DNA from: Actinomycetota bacterium
GTDB lineage: Bacteria; Actinomycetota; Geothermincolia; Geothermincolales; RBG-13-55-18
Direction: 5' to 3'
Assembly: GCA_030019255.1 (NCBI GenBank)
Contig: JASEFK010000010.1
Span: forward strand, 1-64,000
DNA: 64,000 nucleotides
Part shown: positions 35,664 to 44,171 of the stretch, one piece after another
Numbering within the stretch: the first letter of the stretch is position 1
Layout: the number at the start of each line of letters is the position of its first letter
Made by a program: the position numbers and the translations under genes
The notes under the pieces: generated by a model
Database searches by the model: none
What the model was told of the DNA's origin: nothing
What the model saw: the letters and a program-made list of their open reading frames with translations, nothing else

Positions 35664-37281
35664 GGCCTACCTCCATCTGAAAATAGAAGGTCTCTCCGTT
35701 TTCCAATCGGATCACGCATTCATCCTCGGTGGATTCAAGGGAACTGATGGGGACATAATTTTTCCGAAACCCCCTGGCCCTCAGTATTCCCATCACTGGG
35801 AACAAGGATAGATGTAGCAATGTGTCATCTATCTCAGTTCTTCGGATACCCATTTCTTCTAGAATTTTTTGAAGCTCAAGTTTATCCGAAACGTAGTCGT
35901 CCCATTCCATTATCTCATACATGGAAAAGATGCCCGGGCCGTAGAAATAGGGCTTTCCCTTCATGTCGATGAGTAAAAAGGAGGGCGCGTCCCCCCTGAA
36001 AAGCTCGCCGCTTATCCAGTCCGACCTGGGATCAGGCAGGTACTCCTTAAGGATATTTTCAAACGCAGAACGGGAAATCTCCACCTCCCGGGGCCTGTAA
36101 GGCTCAAAGCTGCGATCGCTTAGAAGCAGAACTTGCCCCGGGCGCCTCCTTCCCACTCGACCCAGCCTCTGAATGGCGGTGGTCCAGCTGCTGCCCTCAA
36201 ATACCAGGGAGGCGAAGTCCATGTCTATTCCCACCTCAACGGATGAAGTCCCCAGTACCACCGTATTGTGTGCAAGTTCGAGGTTATCCTTTCTCAACCC
36301 GTCATAGCGAGAGAAGCTAATGCTTGGGAATTCCTCCTTAAGCTCCGGTTCCACCTGCATCAGGCGGAAGATGGAATCGAATATCACCGCAGCGGGTTTA
36401 GGAAGGTCCTTTATGCATGCTTTCAAGACATCGAGCATCACCTCATAGCTACGATAATTGGCTTCATGGATTTCGACCTCCAAGGGGTAATTGAACGTGC
36501 GTTTCCCGCAGCATCCCTCTTCTTGCTCCTGGAAACTGATCTCTACCTGCTCGCCCGGAAATTCAAACATCAAATCCTCGCGCATGAAGGGCGTGGCGGA
36601 CATCAACACCACCTTAGAAACGAAACCTTTACCCAGTTTCTCGAGCAACTTGTAAAAGTTCTTCAAGTCGCAGTAGCAGTGGAATTCATCAAAAAATACG
36701 ACGGATTTAGTTAGGTCTTCTTTCAAACGTTTACTGTGTTTATACTTGTCGGAATATACCAGCCACAGAACATCAGGCGTGGTTAAAACGATGCTCTTAC
36801 CCGAAAGCATCGGAGTCAGACGGAATAACCGGTCTAGCAGTCCACCCCGAGGACCGGAGAAGCTTTCCTTGTTTATCCTCGCCAAGTCAAGAATCGACTG
36901 TGACGTATATTCGATAAGGGAAAAATCGTATCTTTTTCTCTTGTCAATCGTTTTCCTCGGCCAATGGTATACATCCGCACCTTCAGAGATCTTCCCAGCC
37001 TGGGCGTTAACCAGAATGGTGGTTGGGAAGGTAGCGATTATCGGTCCTTCATAATATTCAAGGGCCTTTCGGATAACGGTCGTTTTTCCGACGCCAACGG
37101 GTGCTTCCACTTTGATCATCCCTACACCGGGATCGAGTAGGGCCTCTATAAGCTGCTCCTGAAAGCGATGAAGGATTCCATACCTCGTCTGATATAGAGC
37201 GGCGTCTCTGCCCATTACCTTCAGCACACTCCACCTCCCAGCCGGAATACGACTACTATTCCTGCCAGGAAATTGGCTCAT
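35656..37281 (-). CDS. cas3': Cas3' helicase (no HD domain), type I-D
   Basis: A 541-residue superfamily 2 helicase that would unwind target DNA. Motif I is APVGVGKTT, motif II FFDEFHCY (DEFH instead of the usual DExH), motif III LMSATP, and motif VI QRLGRVGRRRPG. There is no HD domain at either end, which fits the type I-D split in which Cas10d carries the nuclease. The ATG at 37281 is the first after an AAAGGAGG site, though about 15 nt away; the frame remains open to 37365 but would cross the promoter. It leads the operon. Confidence 0.9.
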   Translation of the reverse strand: MSQFPGRNSSRIPAGRWSVLKVMGRDAALYQTRYGILHRFQEQLIEALLDPGVGMIKVEAPVGVGKTTVIRKALEYYEGPIIATFPTTILVNAQAGKISEGADVYHWPRKTIDKRKRYDFSLIEYTSQSILDLARINKESFSGPRGGLLDRLFRLTPMLSGKSIVLTTPDVLWLVYSDKYKHSKRLKEDLTKSVVFFDEFHCYCDLKNFYKLLEKLGKGFVSKVVLMSATPFMREDLMFEFPGEQVEISFQEQEEGCCGKRTFNYPLEVEIHEANYRSYEVMLDVLKACIKDLPKPAAVIFDSIFRLMQVEPELKEEFPSISFSRYDGLRKDNLELAHNTVVLGTSSVEVGIDMDFASLVFEGSSWTTAIQRLGRVGRRRPGQVLLLSDRSFEPYRPREVEISRSAFENILKEYLPDPRSDWISGELFRGDAPSFLLIDMKGKPYFYGPGIFSMYEIMEWDDYVSDKLELQKILEEMGIRRTEIDDTLLHLSLFPVMGILRARGFRKNYVPISSLESTEDECVIRLENGETFYFQMEVGHD

Positions 37282-37305
37282 GAGAAAGATATTTAATCCT
37301 CCTTT

Positions 37306-37330
37306 ATTATAGCTAAAATTATAGCTAAAT
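37306..37330 (-). promoter_or_regulatory. Candidate cas operon promoter with tandem -10 boxes
   Basis: On the minus strand TTAGCTATAAT occurs twice, 12 bp apart, giving TATAAT at 37318-37323 and 37306-37311. The upstream one leaves room for a start near 37311 and the ribosome site at 37298-37305. No clear -35 is seen. Confidence 0.5.
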
Positions 37331-37420
37331 CTTTTAATCTTTTTCCGTATAGCCCTTAATAACAAGTTTTCTAACCCTAATCATGGTGACAAGAACAAGA
37401 TTAACATTTTCCGATACAGG

Positions 37421-37545
37421 TGTGGGCTTTGCGGGACGGCGGTTCCGGATGGGGACTTTTTTATTTCCGCCGACCTTCGCAAAGCCCGTAGCCCTTGTCG
37501 CCGGATGACTCCGGCCAACCCCACGAACCGTGGTTTCATGGTATA
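37421..37545. repeat. Right copy of the CRISPR-flanking hairpin element
   Basis: GGGCTTTGCG/CGCAAAGCCC (outer, 37424-37487) and CGGCGG/CCGCCG (inner) form the same two-part hairpin as the left copy, in the same orientation. Likeness continues through CTCCGGCCAACCCCACGAA. It lies in the 3' flank of the TM2 gene, so it may have begun as that gene's transcription end. No gene is seen in 37546-37779. Confidence 0.75.
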
Positions 37546-37779
37546 AACCCCCGTGAAGATCGTTGTCCTTGCATGGGGACAGTTCTGTGTTCCCCGAGGG
37601 GGGTTTTTCCAGGCATGAGAGCGCTTTCTTGGCCCGCTCTCGGTGTGGGGATGCTCTTTCCCGGAGGGGAAATTCGGCACCCTGTCCGCGACCCGAACAA
37701 GGCACGCTCCTTCCCCATTGCCTTCACGCTCCTTGCTTGTGCCCCGCTCATGCTCACCACCTTGGGCACCCTGGCCCGC

Positions 37780-39006
37780 TCAAGGCTGCACCACCTCGAT
37801 GTATTTCGCCTCCACCCAGGGAAGGGTGATAGTCCAGCCCGCCACCGAGGTGTAGGTATAGGAGCCCTTGATCTCTCCCCACACCCGAATAATGGATTCC
37901 TCATAAGCGGGAACGGTGCCTGCATAGGTCACATATATGGTGTCGTCCCAGAGGCCCCACTGGTCTCTGGTGACATTCATGCGAATATCGGTCGTGCCCA
38001 GGCCTTCCATTATCTGGACCACCTGGCCGGTAGCGAAGTACTTCTGCCCCTTGTAGGCGTCCGGGTTCTTTTCGAGCATGCGGAACTCGATGGGCCGGCA
38101 CTGCGCCTTGTAGGTGGCCTCGTCCAGCTGGTAGGTCAGGGAGCAGCTGGTCGAGCCCTTCCTGCCCTCCTTCTCGGCGGTAACGGTCAGGAAGTTGGTG
38201 CCCTCGTTCAGGGTCAAGGCAGCGGTGAACCTGCCATCCTCTCTCGCCTGGAGGTGGAGCGGAGCGTTGGCGCAGCCGAGCACCACGACGCTGGCCCCCG
38301 GTTCTGTGACCCCCTCCAGCGTGGCGTTGGGGGAGTTGAACGTAAGGCCGGAAGGGGTGGTGAGAGTGATGGTCAGTTTCTCCGCGACCTCCTTTACCGC
38401 CGCCGGAGCCTGCGTACCTTCCTCACCCTCTTTTCCTTTATTTCCCGAGCCAAAAATGGAGGCAAGAAGGATTATAACTACCACTAACCCGGCAGTAGCG
38501 ATCGCTATCATGCGCACTCTGGGACTTGTCTTGAACCAGCGCTCCTTGATCTTGGTAAGCGGTGCCGCGGCCCCGCCCGGGAGTTGGGGAAGATTCGCTG
38601 GGCCTTCCGGTGAGGTGGGCACCTTTTCCGTATCCGATGACGCGGTGGGTTCTTCCACCGCGCCGTCCCGTGCTGAAAGCGTGGAAGCGCTTTCAGCAAA
38701 GGGAGGTCGAGACATGCCTCCCACGAAAACGGACGACCACCGGGCGGTAGGTGACCCCTCCGTTCCTCCCGGATTACCATACATGGCCCGGGCCATGCTC
38801 CTCTGGTAGACGAAGGAATTGTACTCCCTCACCATGGCCGGGATGCGGAAGAGGTCGGCGAGCCACATGATGCCGAAGTATCCCAGGGTCAGGGTGTAGA
38901 CGGGTGAAAGTTTCGCAAGGTACCAGCGATGCCCCACCAGCGTGGGCCAAAGGAGGTAGGCCACCCATACCTTCCTCTCGCCAGGGACGGAAGCTTTGCG
39001 AGCCAT
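37780..39006 (-). CDS. TM2-domain membrane protein with extracytoplasmic beta domains
   Basis: A 408-residue protein. Residues 10-70 are a TM2-like domain: WVAYLLWPTLVGHRWYLAKL, YTLTLGYFGIMWLADLFRIP. A Ser/Pro/Glu-rich linker and a third membrane helix (AIATAGLVVVIILLASIF) follow. The outer part has a bacterial Ig-like domain (LTTPSGLTFNSPNATLEGVTEPGA) and a C-terminal OB-like domain (ATGQVVQIMEG... VWGEIKGSY). The role is unknown. A decayed piece of a second copy lies at 26253-26345 on the far side of the CRISPR locus. Confidence 0.8.
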   Translation of the reverse strand: MARKASVPGERKVWVAYLLWPTLVGHRWYLAKLSPVYTLTLGYFGIMWLADLFRIPAMVREYNSFVYQRSMARAMYGNPGGTEGSPTARWSSVFVGGMSRPPFAESASTLSARDGAVEEPTASSDTEKVPTSPEGPANLPQLPGGAAAPLTKIKERWFKTSPRVRMIAIATAGLVVVIILLASIFGSGNKGKEGEEGTQAPAAVKEVAEKLTITLTTPSGLTFNSPNATLEGVTEPGASVVVLGCANAPLHLQAREDGRFTAALTLNEGTNFLTVTAEKEGRKGSTSCSLTYQLDEATYKAQCRPIEFRMLEKNPDAYKGQKYFATGQVVQIMEGLGTTDIRMNVTRDQWGLWDDTIYVTYAGTVPAYEESIIRVWGEIKGSYTYTSVAGWTITLPWVEAKYIEVVQP

Positions 39007-39238
39007 ATACCATCACCCCCACCTTGTTTTTCCGGGACCGATCCCCGGGCAGGCCGTCACGAGCCTGAACCGCTGTCGAGGCCTCACCCCATCTCCGGAG
39101 GCAGGTTGCGGGCGTAGCACCCACGTCCACTGCCCAACCGGAGCGTGAGACGGAAGACTCGATCACGCAATTGCGCGGTTGTTCCCCCGCTCACCCTATG
39201 CCCGGGAATTAGCGGCTGTTTTCAATTATGGAGGGTAA

Positions 39239-39313
39239 GACTGCCAGCAGTGTGGCAGTTTGAAAAAGGAGTTTTTAGGTTTTTACGGGGGAGACTGCCA
39301 ACTGTATGGCAGT
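39239..39313. repeat. Two copies of an ACTGCCA/TGGCAGT hairpin
   Basis: ACTGCCA-N6-TGGCAGT occurs at 39239-39258 and at 39294-39313, with related sequence (GGGGGAGACTGCCAAC and GGGTAAGACTGCCAGC) before each and partly similar DNA at 39380-39430. They fill the gap between the TM2 and WYL genes (39007-39467), where I see no gene. Possible regulator sites or small REP elements. Confidence 0.6.
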
Positions 39314-39467
39314 CCCCTGGGCAACTTTAAGAAACGAGAGACCGTTGGCTTACAGGAAAGAAGCTCATTCAGCGGTAGGGGGTAGAGACCCTCGTAGATT
39401 ACCTGTATGGGAGACAGTTGGCTCACGGGATGGAGGTCGTTCGGCCATGGCCGCATGCGGAGAGGGA

Positions 39468-40424
39468 TCAGGAATACCTCTCCACGATTCCCCGGGCCCT
39501 TTCCAGGAGCATCTCCTTGAGCTCCGGGGGCTTGAGTACCTCCGCCTCGCCCCCGAAGGCCATGAGCCAGGAGCATATCTCGGTGAGGCCGCTCACCCGG
39601 AAGGAGAGCACGGCGCTCCCGTCCTCGCAGTCCCGGCAGCGCTGGCTGAAGTGCCAGATGCTCTCCTTGACGTACGGGGCCACCTGGGGGCTGAACCTCA
39701 CCTCCACCTCGCAGGGCTCGCCGCGCAGCACCTGCCAGGCGTCACCCATGTACTCGCGGATGCTGAAGTCCTCGGGGGGCTGGAACCTCTCCTCCAGGAG
39801 CTCCGCCTCCAGGATGCGGTCCACCTTGAAGATCTTTATCTCCCCTCGCAGGTGGCAGTAACCCACCATGTACCAGGCGTTGCTCCGGAAAAGGAACCCG
39901 TAGGGGTCCACCTTGCGGTGGGTGACCTCGTCCCGGGAGAGGGAATGGTAGGAGATGGCCACCGAGCGGTCCTCCTCCACCCCCTTCTCCAGCGTGTCCA
40001 GGACGGGAAGGCGCCCGGCGTAGTTCACGGTGGGCTCCCAGGCGGGGGTGAAATGGACCGACTCGCGGATCACGGCCTCCCTTATGCCGGATGGGATGGC
40101 GGCGTAGATCTTCTCCATGGCGCTCTCCACCCCCCGCTGGAAAGGGGTCCCCTTCTGGCGGGAGAGGAGCTCGGCGCCCATGGCCAGGGAGAGCATCTCC
40201 GTGAGGTCGAACCGCACCGGGGGCAGGAAGAAATCCGGGGAGATACGGTAACCCTTCTGGTAATAGATGGGAATCCCCGCCAGCTTGAGGAGGCACACGT
40301 CCCGGTAGACCGTGCGCAGGGAGGTCTCGCAGCGCTCCGCCAGCTCCGCGGCCCCGATACCCGGTTTTCCCTCGATCAGGGTGAAGATCTTGAGCAGGCG
40401 CCACAGCTTGCTCGCCTTTTCCAT
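39468..40424 (-). CDS. WYL-domain transcriptional regulator (DeoR-like HTH)
   Basis: A 318-residue regulator. The N-terminal winged helix (LWRLLKIFTLIEGKPGIGAAELAERCETSLRTVYRDV in family pattern) is followed by the WYL domain with RKVDPYGFLFRSNAWYMVGYC near residue 190 and a WCX C-terminal part (VRFSPQVAPYVKE). WYL domains bind nucleic-acid or nucleotide ligands in several CRISPR- and defence-linked regulators. ATG 40424 follows GAGGTGG. It lies about 2 kb from the cas genes and next to a toxin-antitoxin remnant, so a defence link is possible but unproved. Confidence 0.85.
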   Translation of the reverse strand: MEKASKLWRLLKIFTLIEGKPGIGAAELAERCETSLRTVYRDVCLLKLAGIPIYYQKGYRISPDFFLPPVRFDLTEMLSLAMGAELLSRQKGTPFQRGVESAMEKIYAAIPSGIREAVIRESVHFTPAWEPTVNYAGRLPVLDTLEKGVEEDRSVAISYHSLSRDEVTHRKVDPYGFLFRSNAWYMVGYCHLRGEIKIFKVDRILEAELLEERFQPPEDFSIREYMGDAWQVLRGEPCEVEVRFSPQVAPYVKESIWHFSQRCRDCEDGSAVLSFRVSGLTEICSWLMAFGGEAEVLKPPELKEMLLERARGIVERYS

Positions 40425-40425
40425 G

Positions 40426-40554
40426 CTACCCACCTCGAGAAATCGAGGAGAGGGCCGTGCCGGCCAGGTAGAACCACTCCGCATCCGGCAGCTCCCTAAA
40501 AGAGAGGATTATCTCCCTCTGAAGCGGTGTTATGGCGCCTTTGCTCTCGAGCAT
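40426..40554 (-). pseudogene. Truncated AbiEii-type nucleotidyltransferase toxin
   Basis: A 42-residue reading with ITPLQREIILSFRELP and FYLAGTALSS, which match the first part of AbiEii/AbiGii-type nucleotidyltransferases. The family continues for some 200 residues with a DLDL-type active site; here it stops at once and the WYL gene begins. Its start overlaps the end of the DUF6922 gene, the normal pairing, so this looks like the stump of a deleted toxin. Confidence 0.6.
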
Positions 40555-40756
40555 GGAAATACTCCTTCCAAAGGTTCGCGATCTCCTCCGGTAGGTCGAG
40601 CTGAGGGAGTAACCCCTCAAGCTCGTCCCAGTCCAGGGCCGCCACGTCCTCGGCACGTCCGCGGGTGAGAACCTGCCTGATATACCAGTTCCTCTGGAAA
40701 GGGTCATCCAGGTTCAATTCCTTCGTGGACCACACGATGTATCTCTTCGGGCGCAC
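40496..40756 (-). CDS. DUF6922-like protein (partner of the truncated AbiEii toxin)
   Basis: An 86-residue protein with KRYIVWSTKELNLDDPFQRNW, YIRQVLTRGRAEDVAALDW and LPEEIANLWKEYF, the pattern of the small proteins often encoded just before AbiEii-like toxins. It may act as antitoxin or regulator. The GTG at 40756 is chosen because the homology begins there and an AAGGGA lies upstream; an ATG at 40855 adds a non-conserved head. With the toxin gone, it may be an orphan. Confidence 0.65.
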   Translation of the reverse strand: MRPKRYIVWSTKELNLDDPFQRNWYIRQVLTRGRAEDVAALDWDELEGLLPQLDLPEEIANLWKEYFHAREQRRHNTASEGDNPLF

Positions 40757-40982
40757 CTCTGTTCCCTTGCTTCCCGGACCGGGTTCAAGTCGCTTCTTTT
40801 TTTCCTTCCTTAACCAGTATATACGGGGGAGGGCGGGGGGCCAATTTCCGCGCATGAAGGAGCCGCGCCGGATGACAGTCGAAAGCCCCGGAGGGCGGGC
40901 ATGAAACCAGCCCCGGGACGACCGCCTCTCCCGCGGCGGCCGTACTCGAGGCTGGACGGCGCGGTCCTCCCGGCCGCTTTGC

Positions 40983-41813
40983 CTACCTGGAGGCCAGCTC
41001 CTCCAGCGGTATGCCCATGTTCTCCCGTAGGAGCCTGGCCAGAAGGGGCAGGGACAGGTTCTCCGGCCCGTAGAGGATGCACTGTATCTCCGGCATGTAG
41101 AAGTAGAGAAGGGGCTGGGTGGTCAGCAGGGTCCTCCTCAACTCCTGGGCCACGGGGTGGGCATCGCCGAGCTCCAGGCTGGCCTTGCCCCAGCCGGGCA
41201 CCAAGGAGTAGCGGATGGCGTTGACCTTGAACTCCGCCCCCTGTGGCTGCTTGAACTGGTAGAGGTGGCAGAAGTACTTCATGACCCCGCTTCTCGAGGC
41301 CTCCACCTTCTGGCCCCGCAGGGTGAGGATGTGCTCCCCCCTCTCGGAGAGGCGGCAGGTGAGCTCGCTGTCCGTCTCCGAGAAATCGATCCCCGCCAGG
41401 AACTTGGGGTAGTTGTAGATGTCAATGCCGCCCCTCAAGGCCAGCTCGGTGGTCACCGGCAGGTGATGGATGTAAGTATGGAAAGCATTGCGTATCAGCT
41501 GGCGCAACAGGTTGTATCCCGGCAGAGGAAGGATCTGGGGGTCGTTGAGCAGCACCCCGATGGCGAACTCGTTGTAGGGCTCTATGTCGGTGTCGTAGTA
41601 CTCGAAAGCGGTGAGATGAAGGGCACCGATCCCCGGAACTACCTGCGCCGGGGTATAACGTGGATCGGGGACCAGCCTCTTGAGGGCCGGGAGCGTGGCT
41701 GGAAAGACCGCGGTCATCGACCGGGCGCTGCGGTAGAAAACCGGAAGCTTGACCGTTTTTCCCAGCAGGGTGGCTTCCACCTGCTCCACACCCTCGAAGA
41801 AATCGTGATGCAT
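40983..41813 (-). CDS. Acetoacetate decarboxylase family protein
   Basis: A 276-residue protein of the ADC fold. DIEPYNEFAIGVLLN, LPVTTELALRGGIDIYNYPKFLAGIDF and YFCHLYQFKQPQG follow the family. In true acetoacetate decarboxylase a Schiff-base Lys lies in a GWPKK-type motif; here the corresponding YPKF keeps one Lys. Many homologues have other decarboxylase, aldolase or dehydratase activities, so the reaction is open. It is a single gene, upstream of which 41814-42240 shows no gene. Confidence 0.8.
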   Translation of the reverse strand: MHHDFFEGVEQVEATLLGKTVKLPVFYRSARSMTAVFPATLPALKRLVPDPRYTPAQVVPGIGALHLTAFEYYDTDIEPYNEFAIGVLLNDPQILPLPGYNLLRQLIRNAFHTYIHHLPVTTELALRGGIDIYNYPKFLAGIDFSETDSELTCRLSERGEHILTLRGQKVEASRSGVMKYFCHLYQFKQPQGAEFKVNAIRYSLVPGWGKASLELGDAHPVAQELRRTLLTTQPLLYFYMPEIQCILYGPENLSLPLLARLLRENMGIPLEELASR

Positions 41814-42461
41814 GGGATCACCTCCTGTACCGACGTCTCATTTGATAGGTCGCAGCTTGGATTCTCCTCGCCTCCGTGGGACAGTTTCCCTCGTCCCGGC
41901 TTCACTTCCCGTTTCCTTCCAACCGGGGCAGCCGGCGGTGATGGAGTCCGGGATTCCCATCGGCCCACTCTCCCATCACCCTTACCCACCTTATTTTCTT
42001 CCACCCTTGCGTCTTTCGTAAACTTCCCATGGTGGAGATTCACCCAAGCCGCCATACTTTTGAAAATCCCGGTCAGGGCATCACTTTCGCTGGTCCACCT
42101 TTGCTCCACTTGGGCTGCTACGAACCTGATTATCACCAAGTAACCATGGGCGGTGAGCGGCATGATCCTCATGGGGGAGCGTGATCGTGGTCTTTGTGGG
42201 AATGTGCATCACGGTCTTCATCCGGGCGAGCCTACCGAAAGGGGATGCGATTGGGAGTTTCCCGGCGATGTGTTAGATTAATTTAAGGTAAAAGCGAAAC
42301 CGAAAGAGGGTGCAAGGGGTTCCTGGAGGAACCTCATCGTCATACGGGCGCACGCCGAGCCGGACGAGGGAAGGGCCCAGCCTCTACAACCAGTATGGTT
42401 TATTCGACCGGCACGGACACGTACCGGGTCGAGTTAAAGGAAAGTAAAGGAAAGGACAGCC
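41814..42461. promoter_or_regulatory. Intergenic region with candidate activase promoter
   Basis: About 650 bp without a credible gene. TTGGGA (42251-42256) and TAGATT (42274-42279) at 17-bp spacing form a plausible plus-strand promoter for the activase gene. GGTTCC/GGAACC (42318-42333) is a small hairpin in the leader. Confidence 0.35.
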
Positions 42462-43445
42462 ATGCGCGGATACCTGGGAGTGGACGTGGGTTCGGTGAGC
42501 ACCAACCTGGTGCTCCTGGACGAGAACGGCGAGGTGGCCGCTTCCGTCTACCGGCGCACCATGGGACAGCCCATCCGTGCCGTACAGGAGGGACTGAAGG
42601 AGCTGGGGGCACAGCTCCCTCCCGACGTGGAGGTCCTGGGAGCGGGGACCACGGGGAGCGCCCGCCACCTGAGCGGCATCATCGTGGGAGCGGACATCGT
42701 GAAGAACGAGATAACCGCCCATGCCGTGGCCGCCCTGCACGTGGTCCCCGGGGTGCGCACGGTCCTGGAGATAGGCGGGCAGGACTCCAAGATAATCATC
42801 CTGCGGGACGGCATCGTGGTGGACTTCGCCATGAACACCGTGTGTGCCGCGGGGACGGGCTCCTTCCTGGATCACCAGGCGGCAAGGCTGAACATCCCCA
42901 TCGAGGAGTTCGGCACTTACGCGCTGCGGGCGGAGACGGGAGTGCAGATCGCCGGGCGTTGCTCGGTCTTCGCCGAGTCGGACATGATCCACAAACAGCA
43001 GGTGGGACACCCCATCGAGAACATCATCTACGGCCTGTGCGAGGCCCTGGTGCGCAACTATCTCAACAACCTGGCTAAGGGTAAGAGCATCGAGCCCCCG
43101 GTAGTCTTCCAGGGAGGGGTGGCGGCCAACGTGGGGATGAAGCGAGCCTTCGAGGAGGCCCTGGGGATGGAGGTGGTGGTGCCCAAACACTACAACGTCA
43201 TGGGGGCCATCGGGGCAGCCCTTCTGGCACGGGAGCTCAACCCGGCGGTCACCAACTTCAAGGGTTTCCGGGTGACGGAGATCGACTACCGCACCTCCAG
43301 CTTCAACTGCAAGGGATGCTCCAACAACTGCGAGATAGTGAAGATAATGGTGGAGGGGGAGACTCTGGCCCGCTGGGGCGGGCGCTGCGGCAAGTGGGAG
43401 GTGGACCTCCCGGGCGCCAGGGTGGAGCGGGCCGCCTCGCTGTAG
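42462..43445 (+). CDS. 2-hydroxyacyl-CoA dehydratase activase (BadF/BadG/BcrA/HgdC family)
   Basis: An ASKHA-fold ATPase of 327 residues that uses ATP to drive a low-potential electron onto dehydratase or benzoyl-CoA reductase family enzymes. YLGVDVGSVSTNLVL is the phosphate-1 loop, VLEIGGQDSKII follows, and the bridging cluster cysteines are in NTVCAAGTGSFLD and AGRCSVFAESDMIH. FQGGVAANVGM is the adenosine motif. The C-terminal FNCKGCSNNCEI adds another possible metal site. It is about 21 kb from the dehydratase-like pair at 18.3-21.2 kb and is the only activase in view. Confidence 0.92.
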   Translation: MRGYLGVDVGSVSTNLVLLDENGEVAASVYRRTMGQPIRAVQEGLKELGAQLPPDVEVLGAGTTGSARHLSGIIVGADIVKNEITAHAVAALHVVPGVRTVLEIGGQDSKIIILRDGIVVDFAMNTVCAAGTGSFLDHQAARLNIPIEEFGTYALRAETGVQIAGRCSVFAESDMIHKQQVGHPIENIIYGLCEALVRNYLNNLAKGKSIEPPVVFQGGVAANVGMKRAFEEALGMEVVVPKHYNVMGAIGAALLARELNPAVTNFKGFRVTEIDYRTSSFNCKGCSNNCEIVKIMVEGETLARWGGRCGKWEVDLPGARVERAASL

Positions 43446-43540
43446 GAGCCCCGCTTCATTGGTAGGGCCGGTATCCCTAAAGGAAGATACCTCAAGCCCC
43501 GGTAATCAACGGAGGGGACCGGCGTTCCCCAGCTCGCGGT

Positions 43541-43732
43541 TCAATGGCTTTCCCGCAGGATGATGCGGTGGTCCAAGAGCTCCACCTCGGCGATGCGGGC
43601 GGAGAGGAGCTTCTGCTCGCCGAATACGTCCACCAGGAGGAGCTTCCCCTCCTCGGGGCGCACCTCCACGACGTCCTCCATGACCTTTTCCAGTTCCCCG
43701 CCCCGGTCTATGTAAACGGCCGCCTCACACAT
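43541..43732 (-). CDS. CooT-family nickel-binding protein
   Basis: A 63-residue protein that begins MCEAAVYI and has VMEDVVEVRPEEGKLLLVDVFGEQK, the CooT pattern. CooT of Rhodospirillum binds nickel through its Cys2 and helps mature CO dehydrogenase; here no CODH gene is near, so another nickel enzyme or a different role is possible. It overlaps the DUF3842 gene by 8 bp, a pairing seen in other anaerobes. Confidence 0.85.
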   Translation of the reverse strand: MCEAAVYIDRGGELEKVMEDVVEVRPEEGKLLLVDVFGEQKLLSARIAEVELLDHRIILRESH

Positions 43733-44171
43733 CCTTCTTAACCTCCTTGCCTTTCTCGACCTCCTCGCACATCTGTTTCACCATCTCCACCGCCTGCTCG
43801 ATGAGCTTGGGCAGGGGAGTATCCCCGGTCCCCAGTATGTCGATACGGGGGTGGGTAAGGGGCAGGAGTATTTTCCTCCCCCGGGCGGAGGCGATGGCCT
43901 CGGCCATCCCCGGCGTGAGCTCCCCCATCATGGAGTTGGGGATGAGGATGGAAAGGCTTCCCATGATCACGTCGGCCTCCCCGATGCACACCCGGACTGC
44001 GTTCTCCCCCGTGGCTCCGCGGTTGGCCCGCGCCTTCATCATGTTTCCGGTGGCGATGGCGTTGGCTCCCAGGGCGATGATCTCCGTGTCTTCGGGGAGG
44101 TTGCGCCGGAGCTCCAGGACGATCTGGTGCCCAATGGATCCCCCCATTCCGTCCACTACGGCGATCTTCAT
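43725..44171 (-). CDS. DUF3842 family protein
   Basis: A 148-residue Rossmann-like protein: KIAVVDGMGGSIGHQIVLELR at the N-terminus, EIIALGANAIATGNMMKA, then NAVRVCIGEADVIMGSLSIL and MGELTPGMAEAIASA. These match DUF3842, which often accompanies CooT in anaerobes. The function is unknown; a link to metal handling is inferred from the neighbour. ATG 44171 follows AAGGAG. Confidence 0.8.
   Translation of the reverse strand: MKIAVVDGMGGSIGHQIVLELRRNLPEDTEIIALGANAIATGNMMKARANRGATGENAVRVCIGEADVIMGSLSILIPNSMMGELTPGMAEAIASARGRKILLPLTHPRIDILGTGDTPLPKLIEQAVEMVKQMCEEVEKGKEVKKDV

Noticed and set aside
41705-41714. Second copy of the TetR operator core
   Set aside because: Only ten of the fourteen bases match, it lies inside a coding region, and no promoter elements surround it.
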